64,000 nt of DNA from CAWBQO01 sp963790965 (GCA_963790965.1 CAWBQO010000002.1:434001-498000), one strand, 5' to 3'; numbered from the stretch's first letter, positions 16,587-25,881 are shown. Numbers and translations: made by a program. The notes: a model not told the origin generated them from the letters alone.

Positions 16587-17846
16587 ATGCGTAAAGAACT
16601 TCGCAGGGTCGTCGTGACCGGTATGGGCGCGCTGACGCCCATCGGCCTTACCGCCGAGTCCTTCTGGGAGGCCATGATGCGCGGCGAAAGCGGCGCTCGA
16701 ACGATCACCTCGTTTGACCCGGCACCCTTCGATACGAAGTTCGCCTGCGAGTTGAAAGGATATGATCCGCTGCAGAGCATGGACGCCAAGCGCGCCCGCC
16801 GGCTCGATCCTTTCTGCCGCTACGCCATTACGGTGGCCAGCGAGGCGGTGAAAGATGCAGGTCTCGACCGCAACGCCATCTCGCAGGAAGAGAAAGAGCG
16901 CACGGGTGTCATCTTTGGCAGCGGCATCGGCGGGATGCAGGTCTTTCATGAGCAGACGGCCGTTTTCATCGAGAAGGGAGCCAAGAGGCTTTCGCCCTTC
17001 TTTATCCCGATGCTGATTCCGGACATGGCACCCGGCATTATCTCGATGGAGTTCGGTTTCATGGGGCCGAACTACAGCGTCGTCTCGGCGTGCGCCACCG
17101 GCAACAACAACATCGGCGACGCCTTCATGCTCATACAGCGCGGACAGGCTGACGCCATGATTGCTGGCGGTAGCGAGGCCACCGTGACTGAACTCGGCAT
17201 CGGCGGCTTCAATTCGCTCAAGGCCCTCTCGACGCGGAACGACGAGCCGGAAACGGCCAGTCGCCCCTTCGATGCCACGCGCGACGGCTTTGTTATGGGA
17301 GAGGGCGCCGGCGCGTTGTATCTCGAAGAACTCGAGCACGCGAAAGCGCGCGGGGCACGCATTTACGCGGAGATCATCGGCATCGGCATGTCCGCGGACG
17401 CGCACCACATGACGGCACCCCACCCGGAGGGGCTGGGTGCCCGGCTGTCCATGGAGCGGATGATCGAGGATGCCGGCATCAAGCCCGAGGACGTCGATTA
17501 CCTGAACATGCACGGCACCGCGACGCCGCTCGGCGATGTGGCGGAGACGAAGGCCGTGAAGCAGGTATTTGGCGACCACGCCTACAAGATGAACCTGTCG
17601 TCGACGAAGAGCATGACCGGCCACTTGCTCGGCGCTGCCGGGGCCGTTGAGGCCATTGCGTCTATTCTGGCCTGTTACAACGACGTGGTCCCGCCGACGA
17701 TCAACTTCTCGGTGCCCGATCCGCAGTGTGACCTGAACTACACCTTCAACCAGCCGCAGCAGCGCACGGTGGAGGTCGCGGTGAGCAATGCGTTCGGGTT
17801 CGGAGGGCACAACACCTCCGTAGCGTTCCGCAAGTACCGCGATTAG
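16587..17846 (+). CDS. fabF: Beta-ketoacyl-ACP synthase II
   Basis: Condenses malonyl-ACP with acyl-ACP in fatty acid elongation. Start ATG 16587 (MRKELRRVVVTGMGALTPIG) gives 419 residues, the usual length. The in-frame start at 16425 would add 54 unlikely residues. The catalytic triad is visible: Cys in SACATGNNNIGDA, His in MHGTATPLGD, His in TKSMTGHLLGAAG, and the glycine-rich NAFGFGGHN near the C-terminus. It follows acpP by 182 bases and is probably co-regulated with it. Confidence 0.97.
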   Translation: MRKELRRVVVTGMGALTPIGLTAESFWEAMMRGESGARTITSFDPAPFDTKFACELKGYDPLQSMDAKRARRLDPFCRYAITVASEAVKDAGLDRNAISQEEKERTGVIFGSGIGGMQVFHEQTAVFIEKGAKRLSPFFIPMLIPDMAPGIISMEFGFMGPNYSVVSACATGNNNIGDAFMLIQRGQADAMIAGGSEATVTELGIGGFNSLKALSTRNDEPETASRPFDATRDGFVMGEGAGALYLEELEHAKARGARIYAEIIGIGMSADAHHMTAPHPEGLGARLSMERMIEDAGIKPEDVDYLNMHGTATPLGDVAETKAVKQVFGDHAYKMNLSSTKSMTGHLLGAAGAVEAIASILACYNDVVPPTINFSVPDPQCDLNYTFNQPQQRTVEVAVSNAFGFGGHNTSVAFRKYRD

Positions 17847-17903
17847 CGCGCCCGGGGCCGAGGGCGTCCCGCCGGGAAACCCTGTGCGCTTGGTCCCTCT
17901 GCG

Positions 17904-18197
17904 CTAAGTAAAGACGATTTCGCGAACCAGCTCCGCGCCGAGCGCCTCGTTGAGCTGCGTGCGCCATTGCGCGCGCTGCAGGTGCAACTCCTGTCGCCAC
18001 ACCGACGAGGTCAGTTTCACGAACAGCTTGTCGCCTCGTATCCACACCGAGGCCGTGGCGGCGTTGATATGGGGACCGGCCAGCGCGGCCCAAGACTCGA
18101 TCGTGCGCACTTCGTCGAGCTTATGCTGGATGCCCATACCAGCAATGAGGTCTTGCAGAATGGATCCGATCGATTGAGGTCCGGAAGGAGAGGCCAT
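17904..18197 (-). CDS. DUF721 domain protein (DciA-like)
   Basis: A 97-residue protein with the DUF721 core: IGSILQDLIAGMGIQHKL, ESWAALAGPHINAATAS and LTSSVWRQELHLQR. In characterised bacteria the DUF721 protein DciA helps load the replicative helicase DnaB. That role here is by family only, and Bacteroidota-type short forms are not well studied. Start ATG 18197 follows an in-frame upstream region that lacks conserved content. It is divergent from gluQ across about 78 bases. Confidence 0.8.
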   Translation of the reverse strand: MASPSGPQSIGSILQDLIAGMGIQHKLDEVRTIESWAALAGPHINAATASVWIRGDKLFVKLTSSVWRQELHLQRAQWRTQLNEALGAELVREIVFT

Positions 18198-18275
18198 AAA
18201 AAAGCTCGGTAGAGGGTCAACGTCCGTACGCAAGAATAACCCGTTCGCTCCGTAATCACAACTACCGCGGCCATA

Positions 18276-19256
18276 ATGCTCCCGCGCGGGCGATATGCCC
18301 CCTCCCCCACCGGACGCATTCACCTCGGCAACGCGCGCACGGCACTGGCGGCGTGGCTGTCCGTGCGTTCCGCCGGCGGCTCGATGGTCTGGCGACTGGA
18401 GGACCTCGACGGGCCGCGGGTCGTGCCGGGAATGGCTGACGCGGCCCTGGAAGACCTCGCCTGGCTCGGCCTCGACTGGGACGAAGGACCGGGCGCAGGC
18501 GGGCCTTGCGCGCCATACCGGCAGTCGGAGCGGACCGGCCATTATGAGCGCGTGCTCGCGCGCCTTGCTGAGGCCGGCCGGCTGTTCCCCTGCCGCGTCT
18601 CGCGCAGAGACCTCCAGGAGATCGCTTCGGCACCGCATGGCGCTTCCGGGCTTCCGCCCTACCCGATCTCGCTGCGCCCGGCCGCGTTGCAGGCCGACTG
18701 GTTCAGCAGGCACCAGAACGATCCCGCTCCCGACGCGGCTTTGCGGTTTCGGGTGGACGGCGAACCCGTCGTCTTCGAGGATGCCGTTTATGGGCGCATC
18801 GAGGAGTGCGTGGAACTCTCAGTCGGGGACTTTGTGCTGAAGCGGCGCGACGGGTGCTACGCCTACCAGCTTGCCGTTGTCGCTGATGACCTCGACATGG
18901 GGATCACTGAGGTCGTGCGCGGCGCGGATCTGCTTGACTCCACCGCGCGGCAGATTCAGCTTTTCAGGGCGCTCGGCGCTCCGCTGCCCCGGTTCGCGCA
19001 CGTCCCGCTCGTTGTCAATGATCGCGGCGAGAAGCTTTCAAAGCGCGACGACGCGCTTTGCCTGCGGGCCTTGCGCGAAGCCGGCGTTCAGCCGGAGGCT
19101 ATTGTTGGCTACCTGGGATATTCGCTGGGGCTTACGGCCGCGGCGCTACCCGCGGGGCCGTACTCGCTCGTGGAGTCTTTCCGCTGGGACCGCATTCGTC
19201 GGGAGGCGTGGGTGGTGCCGTCCGAGTTGCCGCGGCGGCTTGTAGCCTGCCGGTAG
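18276..19256 (+). CDS. gluQ: Glutamyl-queuosine tRNA(Asp) synthetase
   Basis: A truncated glutamyl-tRNA synthetase paralogue that attaches glutamate to the queuosine base of tRNA(Asp). At 326 residues it lacks the anticodon-binding half of GltX, which separates it from a true GluRS. The class I signatures are present: RYAPSPTGRIHLGNARTA at the N-terminus and KLSKRDDA near residue 250, plus WRLEDLDGPR. Only one Cys (FPCRVSRR) remains at the place where E. coli GluQ binds zinc with three Cys and a Tyr, so metal binding looks lost or changed. Start chosen at ATG 18276. Confidence 0.88.
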   Translation: MLPRGRYAPSPTGRIHLGNARTALAAWLSVRSAGGSMVWRLEDLDGPRVVPGMADAALEDLAWLGLDWDEGPGAGGPCAPYRQSERTGHYERVLARLAEAGRLFPCRVSRRDLQEIASAPHGASGLPPYPISLRPAALQADWFSRHQNDPAPDAALRFRVDGEPVVFEDAVYGRIEECVELSVGDFVLKRRDGCYAYQLAVVADDLDMGITEVVRGADLLDSTARQIQLFRALGAPLPRFAHVPLVVNDRGEKLSKRDDALCLRALREAGVQPEAIVGYLGYSLGLTAAALPAGPYSLVESFRWDRIRREAWVVPSELPRRLVACR

Positions 19257-19341
19257 AACCACCCCTGCACCCGCCGCGTACTGCAAGCCTTGCCGGCGCT
19301 GCCGCCAGACACTTTGCCCGCTGCCCCGTATCCCATCGCCC

Positions 19342-20766
19342 ATGCACGCCCGATTTCCCCGGCTCTGCCTCACGTTCGTTCTCGCCTCGATCCTGATACC
19401 GGCCCGCGCCTATCCCGCCGCGGCCCAACCTGCCGACACGCTGGTGATGTCGCTGCAGGAAGTTGTCGAGCGGGCGCTGGCTGCGAGTCCGGAAGTAGGC
19501 ATTCAGGCGGCGGAGGTGCAGCAGGCAGAGGCGCGCAAGGATTTTGCACTGGCGAATCGCTTCCTCACCGATTTCAGGTTAGAAACTCAGCATAGCGTGG
19601 CACCGGGGATGGACATTCCCGAAGGAAACACGCTCCCCAAGGACGCCCTTTACCTGAACCCGGATGTGCGGAACGACTGGGATCATCTTCGGCCGTTTAA
19701 TCGCGCCGAGGTGCAGGTCGTGCAGCCGCTGTTTACGGGCGGTCAGATCAAGTACAGCATCCGGGCGGCCCGTTACGGCGTCGACGTGGAAGCGGCGGAC
19801 GTGGACGCTACCTCCCTGCAGGTGGCCTTGCGCACGGGAGAGCTGTACTACGGCCTCGGTCTTGCGCGTGCGCTGCAGCGGCTAACGGGCCGCGCGGGAG
19901 ACATAGTGGCGCAGGCAAAGAGAGAAATACGCCGTTTGCTAGACGAAGGAGCCTCCGATGTGGACGATGCGGATCTGCAACAGGTCCTCATTACGGAGCA
20001 GGAGTATTTGCGCCGCGTCGTCGAAGTGCGTGAGCGGCTTGCGACGGCGGAGGTCGCGCTGGCGCGCCAGCTTTTCCTGCCGCGCGGCACGGCCATCGCG
20101 CCGACATCGGCTACGCTCGAGCCGCTCGCGTTCCAGGCGGACTCGCTGGAGAGCTACTTCGTGATTGCGCTCGACCACCGGCCCGAGATGGCGAAGGCCC
20201 GAGCGGGTTTACAGGCCCGGGAAGCCCTCGTCAAGGTGGCAAAGTCCGACTTCTACCCGAAGCTTGCGCTCGCCGCATCGACGTCGTATGCTTACGCCGA
20301 AGGGCGGTACCGTCAGAAGAATGCATACGTTGGTGATGCTTTTCTTGGACGGAGCCTGCTTGCCGGGCTTGGATTGCGGTACAACCTGAACGTGGTGCAG
20401 ACGCGCGCGAAAGTGGAGCAGGCTTCCGCCGACCTTGCGGAGGTCCGCTATCAGTTCGATGCGGCCGAGCAGCTCGTCCTGTTTCAGGTCGAGGAAGCGT
20501 ATCGCAACCTCACGATTGCGCGCTCGGCAATGGAAAGCGCGCAAGAGGCCCTGCGTATCAGCCGGGACTGGTTACAGTTCGAGTCCGTGAACTTCGATTT
20601 GGACCTGGGAGACACCGAGAACCTCGTCAAGGCGGTCCAGGCGAATCTCGAACTCGAAGCAGGGTATTACGAGTCCGTTCAGCGCTTCAACGTGGCGGTG
20701 CTTCGCCTGCACAATGCGACCGGCACCTTGGAAGAAAAGATCGAAAGCGGCACACTTGTTGAATAG
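19342..20766 (+). CDS. TolC-family outer-membrane efflux protein
   Basis: A 474-residue outer-membrane channel of the TolC/OEP family that would pair with an inner-membrane pump or secretion system not present here. A signal peptide (cleavage near AAAQPADT) is followed by two long alpha-helical repeats with heptad-like leucines (e.g. LGLARALQRLTG, LVLFQVEEAYRNLTIARSAM) and barrel strands. It lies 98 bases upstream of the MlaC-like gene on the same strand and may share its transcript, suggesting an export or envelope-lipid role. The specific pump is unknown. Confidence 0.87.
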   Translation: MHARFPRLCLTFVLASILIPARAYPAAAQPADTLVMSLQEVVERALAASPEVGIQAAEVQQAEARKDFALANRFLTDFRLETQHSVAPGMDIPEGNTLPKDALYLNPDVRNDWDHLRPFNRAEVQVVQPLFTGGQIKYSIRAARYGVDVEAADVDATSLQVALRTGELYYGLGLARALQRLTGRAGDIVAQAKREIRRLLDEGASDVDDADLQQVLITEQEYLRRVVEVRERLATAEVALARQLFLPRGTAIAPTSATLEPLAFQADSLESYFVIALDHRPEMAKARAGLQAREALVKVAKSDFYPKLALAASTSYAYAEGRYRQKNAYVGDAFLGRSLLAGLGLRYNLNVVQTRAKVEQASADLAEVRYQFDAAEQLVLFQVEEAYRNLTIARSAMESAQEALRISRDWLQFESVNFDLDLGDTENLVKAVQANLELEAGYYESVQRFNVAVLRLHNATGTLEEKIESGTLVE

Positions 20767-20864
20767 TTTTGGGGCACACCCCTTCGGGTGTCGATGACCT
20801 GAAGATCCGCGATGCGGCCGCACCATCGGCCACGAAATAGATCACCCAAGACTTTGTGCTTCTT

Positions 20865-21473
20865 ATGCTTAAGAGAATACCACTTTTCCTCTTTGCCGTC
20901 CTGATGCTGGGCGCTTCACTTGTGCCGGCTGCTTCCGCGCAGGACCAGTCGAAAGAGATTCGGACGATGCTCGAGAGCCGCGACCGTGAGATCAAGGCGC
21001 TCCTCGGCAACAAGAAGACGCTCTCCACGGCCGACAAGGCAAAGCTCAAGGACATGATTAACGGCGTCATTGACTTTGAGGCCATGTCGCGGCAGGCGCT
21101 CGGGCCGCACTGGACGCCGCTCACGACCGCGCAGAAGAAGGCGTTTGTAGACGTTTTCAGCGAGATCGTGCGGGGCCAGTCCCTGGCGAACCTCGACATC
21201 TATCGCACCAAGACTACCTACGGGAAGATCGCCGTTACGGGTGATTCTGCGCGGGCGATGACGTCGGTCATCTACAAGGACGTGCCTGCGAAGGTGGAGT
21301 ACGTGCTGGCTCGCAACGACGGCGAGTGGTTTGTGACGGACATCATTCTTGACGAGGTGAGCACGGCCGGCGGATATGAGCGCTCGTTCCAGAGTGTCGT
21401 TCGGAAGCGGGGCTTCGACGCGCTCATGACCAGCCTGAACAAGAAACGTGCATCGATGGAGGCAAAAAGCTGA
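20865..21473 (+). CDS. MlaC-family periplasmic phospholipid-binding protein
   Basis: A 202-residue protein (Tgt2/MlaC family) that in Gram-negatives shuttles phospholipids across the periplasm for the Mla ABC system. A signal peptide ends near PAASAQDQ. The mature part shows the family pattern FEAMSRQALGPHW, LTTAQKKAFVDVFSEIVRGQ and GEWFVTDIILDEVS. Start ATG 20865 is used; a GTG three codons upstream (20856) is also possible. No mlaE, mlaF or mlaD lies next to it, so the rest of the system must be elsewhere. A strong terminator follows. Confidence 0.85.
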   Translation: MLKRIPLFLFAVLMLGASLVPAASAQDQSKEIRTMLESRDREIKALLGNKKTLSTADKAKLKDMINGVIDFEAMSRQALGPHWTPLTTAQKKAFVDVFSEIVRGQSLANLDIYRTKTTYGKIAVTGDSARAMTSVIYKDVPAKVEYVLARNDGEWFVTDIILDEVSTAGGYERSFQSVVRKRGFDALMTSLNKKRASMEAKS

Positions 21474-21492
21474 TTCGGGCTTGCTATCTTAC

Positions 21493-21529
21493 AAGAGGCC
21501 GCCGGCATTGCCGCCTGCGGCCTCTTTTT
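21493..21529 (+). terminator. Rho-independent terminator after the MlaC-like gene
   Basis: A perfect 10-bp stem (AAGAGGCCGC at 21493-21502 with GCGGCCTCTT at 21517-21526) runs into a T5 tract, 20 bases after the stop. Confidence 0.87.
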
Positions 21530-21625
21530 GCTTGTTCGAGGGAGGCAGAGCCGCTGAGAACAACAAACCATCAGTAGCGTTACGAATTAGTCTATAGCCG
21601 CCTAAAATCAGCGACTTATCGGATC

Positions 21626-22618
21626 GTGGACGGATACGTACTACACACCTACGGCGCGGAGAAATACCTGCACCACGCGGTTGCGTCGGTCGTGACGCTG
21701 CGCCGTTATGACGCCGCACGGCCCGTTGCCCTCTACTGCTCGGACGAACACCGCCAGGTGCTCGTGCAGCACGGGGCCGATCGCCTCTTCGACCGCATCG
21801 AGCTTCTCCCGGAGGAAAACCGCTCGATCGTTGGCTTCAAGCACCATCTCCACCGGTTCATGCCGTTCGAGCAGAATTTGTATGTGGATTCGGACATGAT
21901 CTGGTGCCGCGACCCCGACCCACTCTGGACGCAGCTTTCACCCTACGCCTTTACGGCAACGGGATTGGAACGCGCAGACTTCTTCTTCGGCGGACCCAAG
22001 GGCTGGTCGGTTTTTGGCGACATTCTTCTCGACCGCCGCACGCGCACCCTCAAGCGCTTCGGACTGACGAGCTTCCCGCGCGTCCAGGCCGGAATGATTT
22101 ACGCGGCCGACCGCAAGGCAACGCGCTCGGTGTGTGAGAAGGCGGCCTATTTTCTGGACAATCGGGAGGATACGCACTTCCGCAGCCGTCTGCACGAGGG
22201 GCGGAGCGAGGAAACGTGCGAATGGAGCCTCGCTATGTCCATGAGCTACCATCGCCTGCCTGTTTTCCCCTGGTTCCAGGGCTACAACAGTCCGCAGCTC
22301 GATTTCATCGAGGGGCTTACCGACTACGATCCGGATTTCCATCACATCCGGTGCCGGTACTACAGCAAGCCCATCGTGTACATGATCCGTGGCGTTAAGA
22401 AGACGCGGCGGCGGGAACGGCTCTTCCGCTGGGCGTCCACCCTGCCCGGCTGGGGCGATTATATGGAAGTGACGCCCTACGTGCTGCACTTCGGATGGCT
22501 TCACCAGAAGCAGCCTTTTTACGACTTCGCTGCGCGCGAGTGGGAGCGAATCAGTCCGGCATCCGCGCCCCGCCCGGCGGAGGACCGAACCGCGGTAAGC
22601 AATACGCAGGCGGCTTAG
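21626..22618 (+). CDS. Glycosyltransferase-like protein (GT-A fold, DxD motif)
   Basis: A 330-residue soluble protein starting at GTG 21626. The N-terminal half reads like a GT8-type nucleotide-sugar transferase: MDGYVLHTYGAEKYLHHA, then YCSDEHRQ, then NLYVDSDMIWCRDP, whose DSD would bind metal and the sugar nucleotide. The C-terminal half (HFGWLHQKQPFY) is not recognised. No other polysaccharide genes surround it, so the acceptor is unknown. It converges with and overlaps by 4 bases the NadR-like kinase gene. Confidence 0.55.
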   Translation: MDGYVLHTYGAEKYLHHAVASVVTLRRYDAARPVALYCSDEHRQVLVQHGADRLFDRIELLPEENRSIVGFKHHLHRFMPFEQNLYVDSDMIWCRDPDPLWTQLSPYAFTATGLERADFFFGGPKGWSVFGDILLDRRTRTLKRFGLTSFPRVQAGMIYAADRKATRSVCEKAAYFLDNREDTHFRSRLHEGRSEETCEWSLAMSMSYHRLPVFPWFQGYNSPQLDFIEGLTDYDPDFHHIRCRYYSKPIVYMIRGVKKTRRRERLFRWASTLPGWGDYMEVTPYVLHFGWLHQKQPFYDFAAREWERISPASAPRPAEDRTAVSNTQAA

Positions 22619-23154
22619 CCTGCGCTTCTCAGCTTCCGGTTGATAGCATCCGTGGCCGTGCGGAGCCGCTCTTCTACGCTCCCGCTCAAGACGACATAGG
22701 CGTCGCCCCGGCGGTCAAGTTCGTCCAGCACGCGCGCCTCCATGTCTGCCCGAACGTGCGCCCCGTCGCGCTGCCCGGGGTCTTCCTTCCACGCAAAGTC
22801 GCCCTTAGCGACGAGATACAGGTCGTAGCGGCGCTCCAGCAGAGCCTTTTCAACCCACGCCGGCGACTGCTCATAATAGTAGAGGCTGAACAGGTGCGTC
22901 AGGAGCAGGTTGGTGTCGAAAATGACCACGCCGCCGGCGAGCCGGGCACCTTCGTCTTCGGCCAGCCGTTGCCCGCGCGCAATCGCGTCCACGTCGGCGT
23001 AGCAGAGCGGCGCGCCCTTCGCGCCAGCGTAGGTGCGGACGAACTCGGGCACCCAGGCGGTGTCGTAGCGGCCTGCCAGAAGCGGCGCAAGCGTCGTCTT
23101 GCCGGAGCACTCCCCACCGATGAGCACCACGCGGAGCGGTCCGTTGCGGTTCAT
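22615..23154 (-). CDS. NadR-like P-loop kinase (AAA_28 type)
   Basis: A 179-residue P-loop protein. The Walker A is GGECSGKTTL, with EFVRTYAG and VIFDTNLLLTHLF downstream, in the same order as the ribosylnicotinamide kinase domain of NadR. It lacks the NadR nucleotidyltransferase and repressor domains, so it may be a stand-alone nicotinamide riboside kinase or a related small-molecule kinase. The stop-start overlap with the upstream HExxH protein (ATGA at 23151-23154) implies translational coupling. Confidence 0.7.
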   Translation of the reverse strand: MNRNGPLRVVLIGGECSGKTTLAPLLAGRYDTAWVPEFVRTYAGAKGAPLCYADVDAIARGQRLAEDEGARLAGGVVIFDTNLLLTHLFSLYYYEQSPAWVEKALLERRYDLYLVAKGDFAWKEDPGQRDGAHVRADMEARVLDELDRRGDAYVVLSGSVEERLRTATDAINRKLRSAG

Positions 23155-23612
23155 CGCACGGCCGGTTTCCCGGTGGCGCTTGCTTTGGCGGCGCTTTGTC
23201 TGGCATTTGCGCGCGCTTCCATTTCGAAAGGATTGTCCTGGTAGGGGCGACCGCCGCGTGCGGCGATGTAGAGGGCGGCGGCGAAATAGGCCGGAATGAA
23301 GAAAACGCCCCAGCGTTCGTACTGGCCTACGTGTACCCGCTCGTGTTGCCGCGTTCGGTCGAGCGCCGCCGCGTCTCGCGCAACGACGACATGGCCAAGC
23401 GTCATCGCCAAGGCTCCGCCGTGCAGCGGCACGAACCGGCGAAGAGCGTGGTGCAAAAGGCGTCCTTCAACCTCGATCACGCCGTCAACCCGCCGGGCGC
23501 GCCCTCCCGTCATGAGCACCGGAAGCGTCACGGCGGCACCGACGAGCGTGCCGGGAGCCGCCCACAGGTAGCGGAGAACATGTCTGAACCGAGGCATCAG
23601 TGCGTTTTCCAA
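23151..23612 (-). CDS. Small membrane protein with HExxH motif
   Basis: A 153-residue protein with hydrophobic segments around residues 15-32 and 103-120 and a central HERVHVGQYERWG motif. HERVH fits the HExxH zinc-peptidase consensus, but a third metal ligand is not obvious. Similar short bacterial proteins of unknown role carry this H-E-x-x-H plus Q-Y-E-R-W-G pattern. Two starts are possible (23612 or Met6 at 23597). It is translationally coupled to the downstream NadR-like kinase. A protease function is not established. Confidence 0.6.
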   Translation of the reverse strand: MENALMPRFRHVLRYLWAAPGTLVGAAVTLPVLMTGGRARRVDGVIEVEGRLLHHALRRFVPLHGGALAMTLGHVVVARDAAALDRTRQHERVHVGQYERWGVFFIPAYFAAALYIAARGGRPYQDNPFEMEARANARQSAAKASATGKPAVR

Positions 23613-23799
23613 AGGTGGCCGTTCGTCTGGCGTGAGGGACAGCGGGTACTCACCGGGTCCTTCGGGGTTCTCACCGCTCGCCTCTCAAGAAGCGGGATTC
23701 GGGTGGAGCGGTCTGCATCGACCCCGCGCGAACGTTCTTTCATTCGCCCCGCCGTCGTAGATTAGGTCGAAGATCTCAAGTAAACCGCAAAGGGCGACC

Positions 23800-25047
23800 A
23801 TGCAGCAGAAAGAGCGGCTCGGTGTCGGGTTCGTTGGCAGCGGCTTCATTGCACGCTTTCACATCCAGTCCTGGGAGGGCGTGCGCGACGCCGACGTGCG
23901 GGGCGTCTGGAGTCCGAACCGGGCGCACGCGGACGCGGCCGCCGCGTTGGCTCGTACGCTGCGCGTGGGCGAGGCGCGCACCTATGGCTCGATCACCGAC
24001 ATGGTGGCCGATCCCGCAATCGATTGCCTCTGGCTCTGCGGGCCAAACCACGTTCGCGTCGAGAACATGGAAGAGATCGTGGACGCGCTGCGCTCGGGCC
24101 GTGGGTCGCTCGTAGGCGTGGCGTGCGAGAAGCCGCTGGGGCGCAACGTTGCCGAGGCGCGGCGCATGGTCGAGCTTGCACAGGAGGCGGGGCTGCTCCA
24201 CGCGTATCTGGAGGACCAGCTCTTCACGCCCGGACTGGTGCGCGGAAGGGAGATCGTCTGGGCGCGGGGCGCGGCGCTCACGGGGCGGCCGTACCTCGCG
24301 CGGGCCGCCGAGGAGCACAGCGGGCCTCATGCCCCGTGGTTCTGGAAGGGCGACCTGCAGGGCGGCGGTGTTCTCAACGACATGATGTGTCACAGCGTCG
24401 AAGTGGCGCGCTTCCTGCTCACCCGGCCCGGAGCGGCCCGGTCGAGCATTCGCCCCGAGAAAGTGTCGGCGCAGATTGCGAGCCTTAAGTGGTCGCGGCC
24501 CGAGTACGCGCAGATCCTTCGCGAAACGATGGGGGAAGGCGTGGATTATGCGGAGCGTCCGAGCGAGGACTTCGCGCGCGCAACGATCGCGTACCGGGAC
24601 GACGAGGACCGGCCGCTCATAGCGGAAGTGACCACGTCGTGGAGCTTTGTTGGGGCCGGGCTTCGGCTCAGCTCGGAGCTGCTTGGCCCGGAATACTCGT
24701 TCTCGCATAACTCGCTCGACTCCGGGACGCGGCTCTTTTTCAGCCGAAGGGTGACGGGTGCGGCGGGTGAGGACCTCGTAGAGAAGCAGAATGCCGAGCA
24801 GGGCCTCATGCCGCTCGTCGGCCACGAGGCGTCGGAGTATGGCTACGAGGGTGAGAACCGGCACTTCGTTCGCTGCTTTCTGGAAGGAAAACAGCCTGAA
24901 CTCGGTTTTGAAGCCGGCCTGGAGGTCGTCGAGCTTCTCATGACGGCCTACATGAGCGCAGAGCAGGAGCGGACCATCCGCTGGAAGCCGGAGGGCCTCG
25001 CGGGATACCGGCCGCAGGTGGCGCTTGGAACGTGGCAGCCGCGCTGA
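23800..25047 (+). CDS. Gfo/Idh/MocA-family NAD(P)-dependent oxidoreductase
   Basis: A 415-residue soluble dehydrogenase. The N-terminal Rossmann motif is GVGFVGSGFIARFHI, and the family EKP block appears as GVACEKPLGRNVAEAR (about residue 110), where the Lys is catalytic. The C-terminal alpha/beta domain carries GGVLNDMMCHSVEVARFLL with the usual Asp/His positions. The family acts on sugars, inositols or related polyols; the substrate is not predictable. It stands alone between divergent and convergent neighbours. Confidence 0.87.
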   Translation: MQQKERLGVGFVGSGFIARFHIQSWEGVRDADVRGVWSPNRAHADAAAALARTLRVGEARTYGSITDMVADPAIDCLWLCGPNHVRVENMEEIVDALRSGRGSLVGVACEKPLGRNVAEARRMVELAQEAGLLHAYLEDQLFTPGLVRGREIVWARGAALTGRPYLARAAEEHSGPHAPWFWKGDLQGGGVLNDMMCHSVEVARFLLTRPGAARSSIRPEKVSAQIASLKWSRPEYAQILRETMGEGVDYAERPSEDFARATIAYRDDEDRPLIAEVTTSWSFVGAGLRLSSELLGPEYSFSHNSLDSGTRLFFSRRVTGAAGEDLVEKQNAEQGLMPLVGHEASEYGYEGENRHFVRCFLEGKQPELGFEAGLEVVELLMTAYMSAEQERTIRWKPEGLAGYRPQVALGTWQPR

Positions 25048-25058
25048 AAAACGAGACC

Positions 25059-25763
25059 TCAGGCGAGCGCGCCTGACCGGCTTTCCTGGCGGCCGAATGC
25101 GGTTACGTCCAGCGACCGCGCGCAGTGAGCCGCTTCGCGCGGATCGTTGGTGGCAACGACCAGCAAGCCGCCACGCGCCGTATGCTCTGCCATGACCTCT
25201 GCGACCATCAGGATGCCCGCGCGGTCGAGATTTGAGGTTGGCTCGTCCAGCAGCAGCAGGGGCGGCGCGAAGAGCAGGGCGGCGGCGATGCGCGCGCGCT
25301 GCTTCATGCCCGACGAATACGCACTCACGGGATCATCGGCGCGCGCGTCCAAACCGACGCGGCGGAGCACGTCTTCAATCCAACCCTCGTCTGCCCGCTG
25401 CCCACGCGCCCGCATGAGGAAAGAAAGATTTTCGCGCGCGGAGAGTCCGTCGTAGACGTTCAGGTACGGAGCCACCAGCCCGGCGCGCATCGGCCGTTGT
25501 TCCGGACGCACCGCGCGGCCGTCCTCCCGCAACGTAACCTCTCCGGCGGACGGCGACAGCACGCCGGCCACGATCCGCACGAGGGTCGATTTGCCCGAGC
25601 CGTTCGCTCCCGTGATGGCGATCGATTCCCCGGGAGCCATCGCAAAGGTCACCCTCCGGAAGACGAGGCGATTGCCGAACACCTTCCCGATACCGCTCAC
25701 GTCGAGCACGGGATCGTGAAACGGCTTGTTGCGGCCCGGTGCAACATTTTGAACATTCGGCAT
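25059..25763 (-). CDS. ABC transporter ATP-binding protein (CcmA-like)
   Basis: A 234-residue ABC ATPase with an intact set of motifs: Walker A GANGSGKST, signature YSSGMKQR, Walker B LLLLDEPTSNLD, and the H-loop region replaced by VVATNDP. The order and the short length resemble CcmA-type subunits. No permease is adjacent, so the transported substrate is unknown. It converges on the oxidoreductase gene with 11 bases between stops. Confidence 0.85.
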   Translation of the reverse strand: MPNVQNVAPGRNKPFHDPVLDVSGIGKVFGNRLVFRRVTFAMAPGESIAITGANGSGKSTLVRIVAGVLSPSAGEVTLREDGRAVRPEQRPMRAGLVAPYLNVYDGLSARENLSFLMRARGQRADEGWIEDVLRRVGLDARADDPVSAYSSGMKQRARIAAALLFAPPLLLLDEPTSNLDRAGILMVAEVMAEHTARGGLLVVATNDPREAAHCARSLDVTAFGRQESRSGALA

Positions 25764-25782
25764 AGCGATGGCTTTAGGGTAC

Positions 25783-25813
25783 TTGTTTGGGATGCAATAT
25801 AGGGGTACTTTAC
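25783..25813 (+). promoter_or_regulatory. Predicted promoter of the superoxide dismutase gene
   Basis: TTG (25783-25785) and TACTTTAC (25806-25813) are separated by 20 bases, close to the Bacteroidota -33/-7 pattern (TTTG and TAnnTTTG). They lie about 70 bases before the sod start. Confidence 0.45.
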
Positions 25814-25881
25814 TCCTTCTTTAACTACACGCCTCCCGCCGCGTGGCGGAGGCACGATTCCCCCACATCACCCCCGTATCT

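Noticed and set aside
22495..23765. Plus-strand frames opposite the NadR-like kinase and HExxH protein
   Set aside because: The minus-strand frames have a Walker A motif, coupling overlap and conserved motifs; the opposite frames do not.
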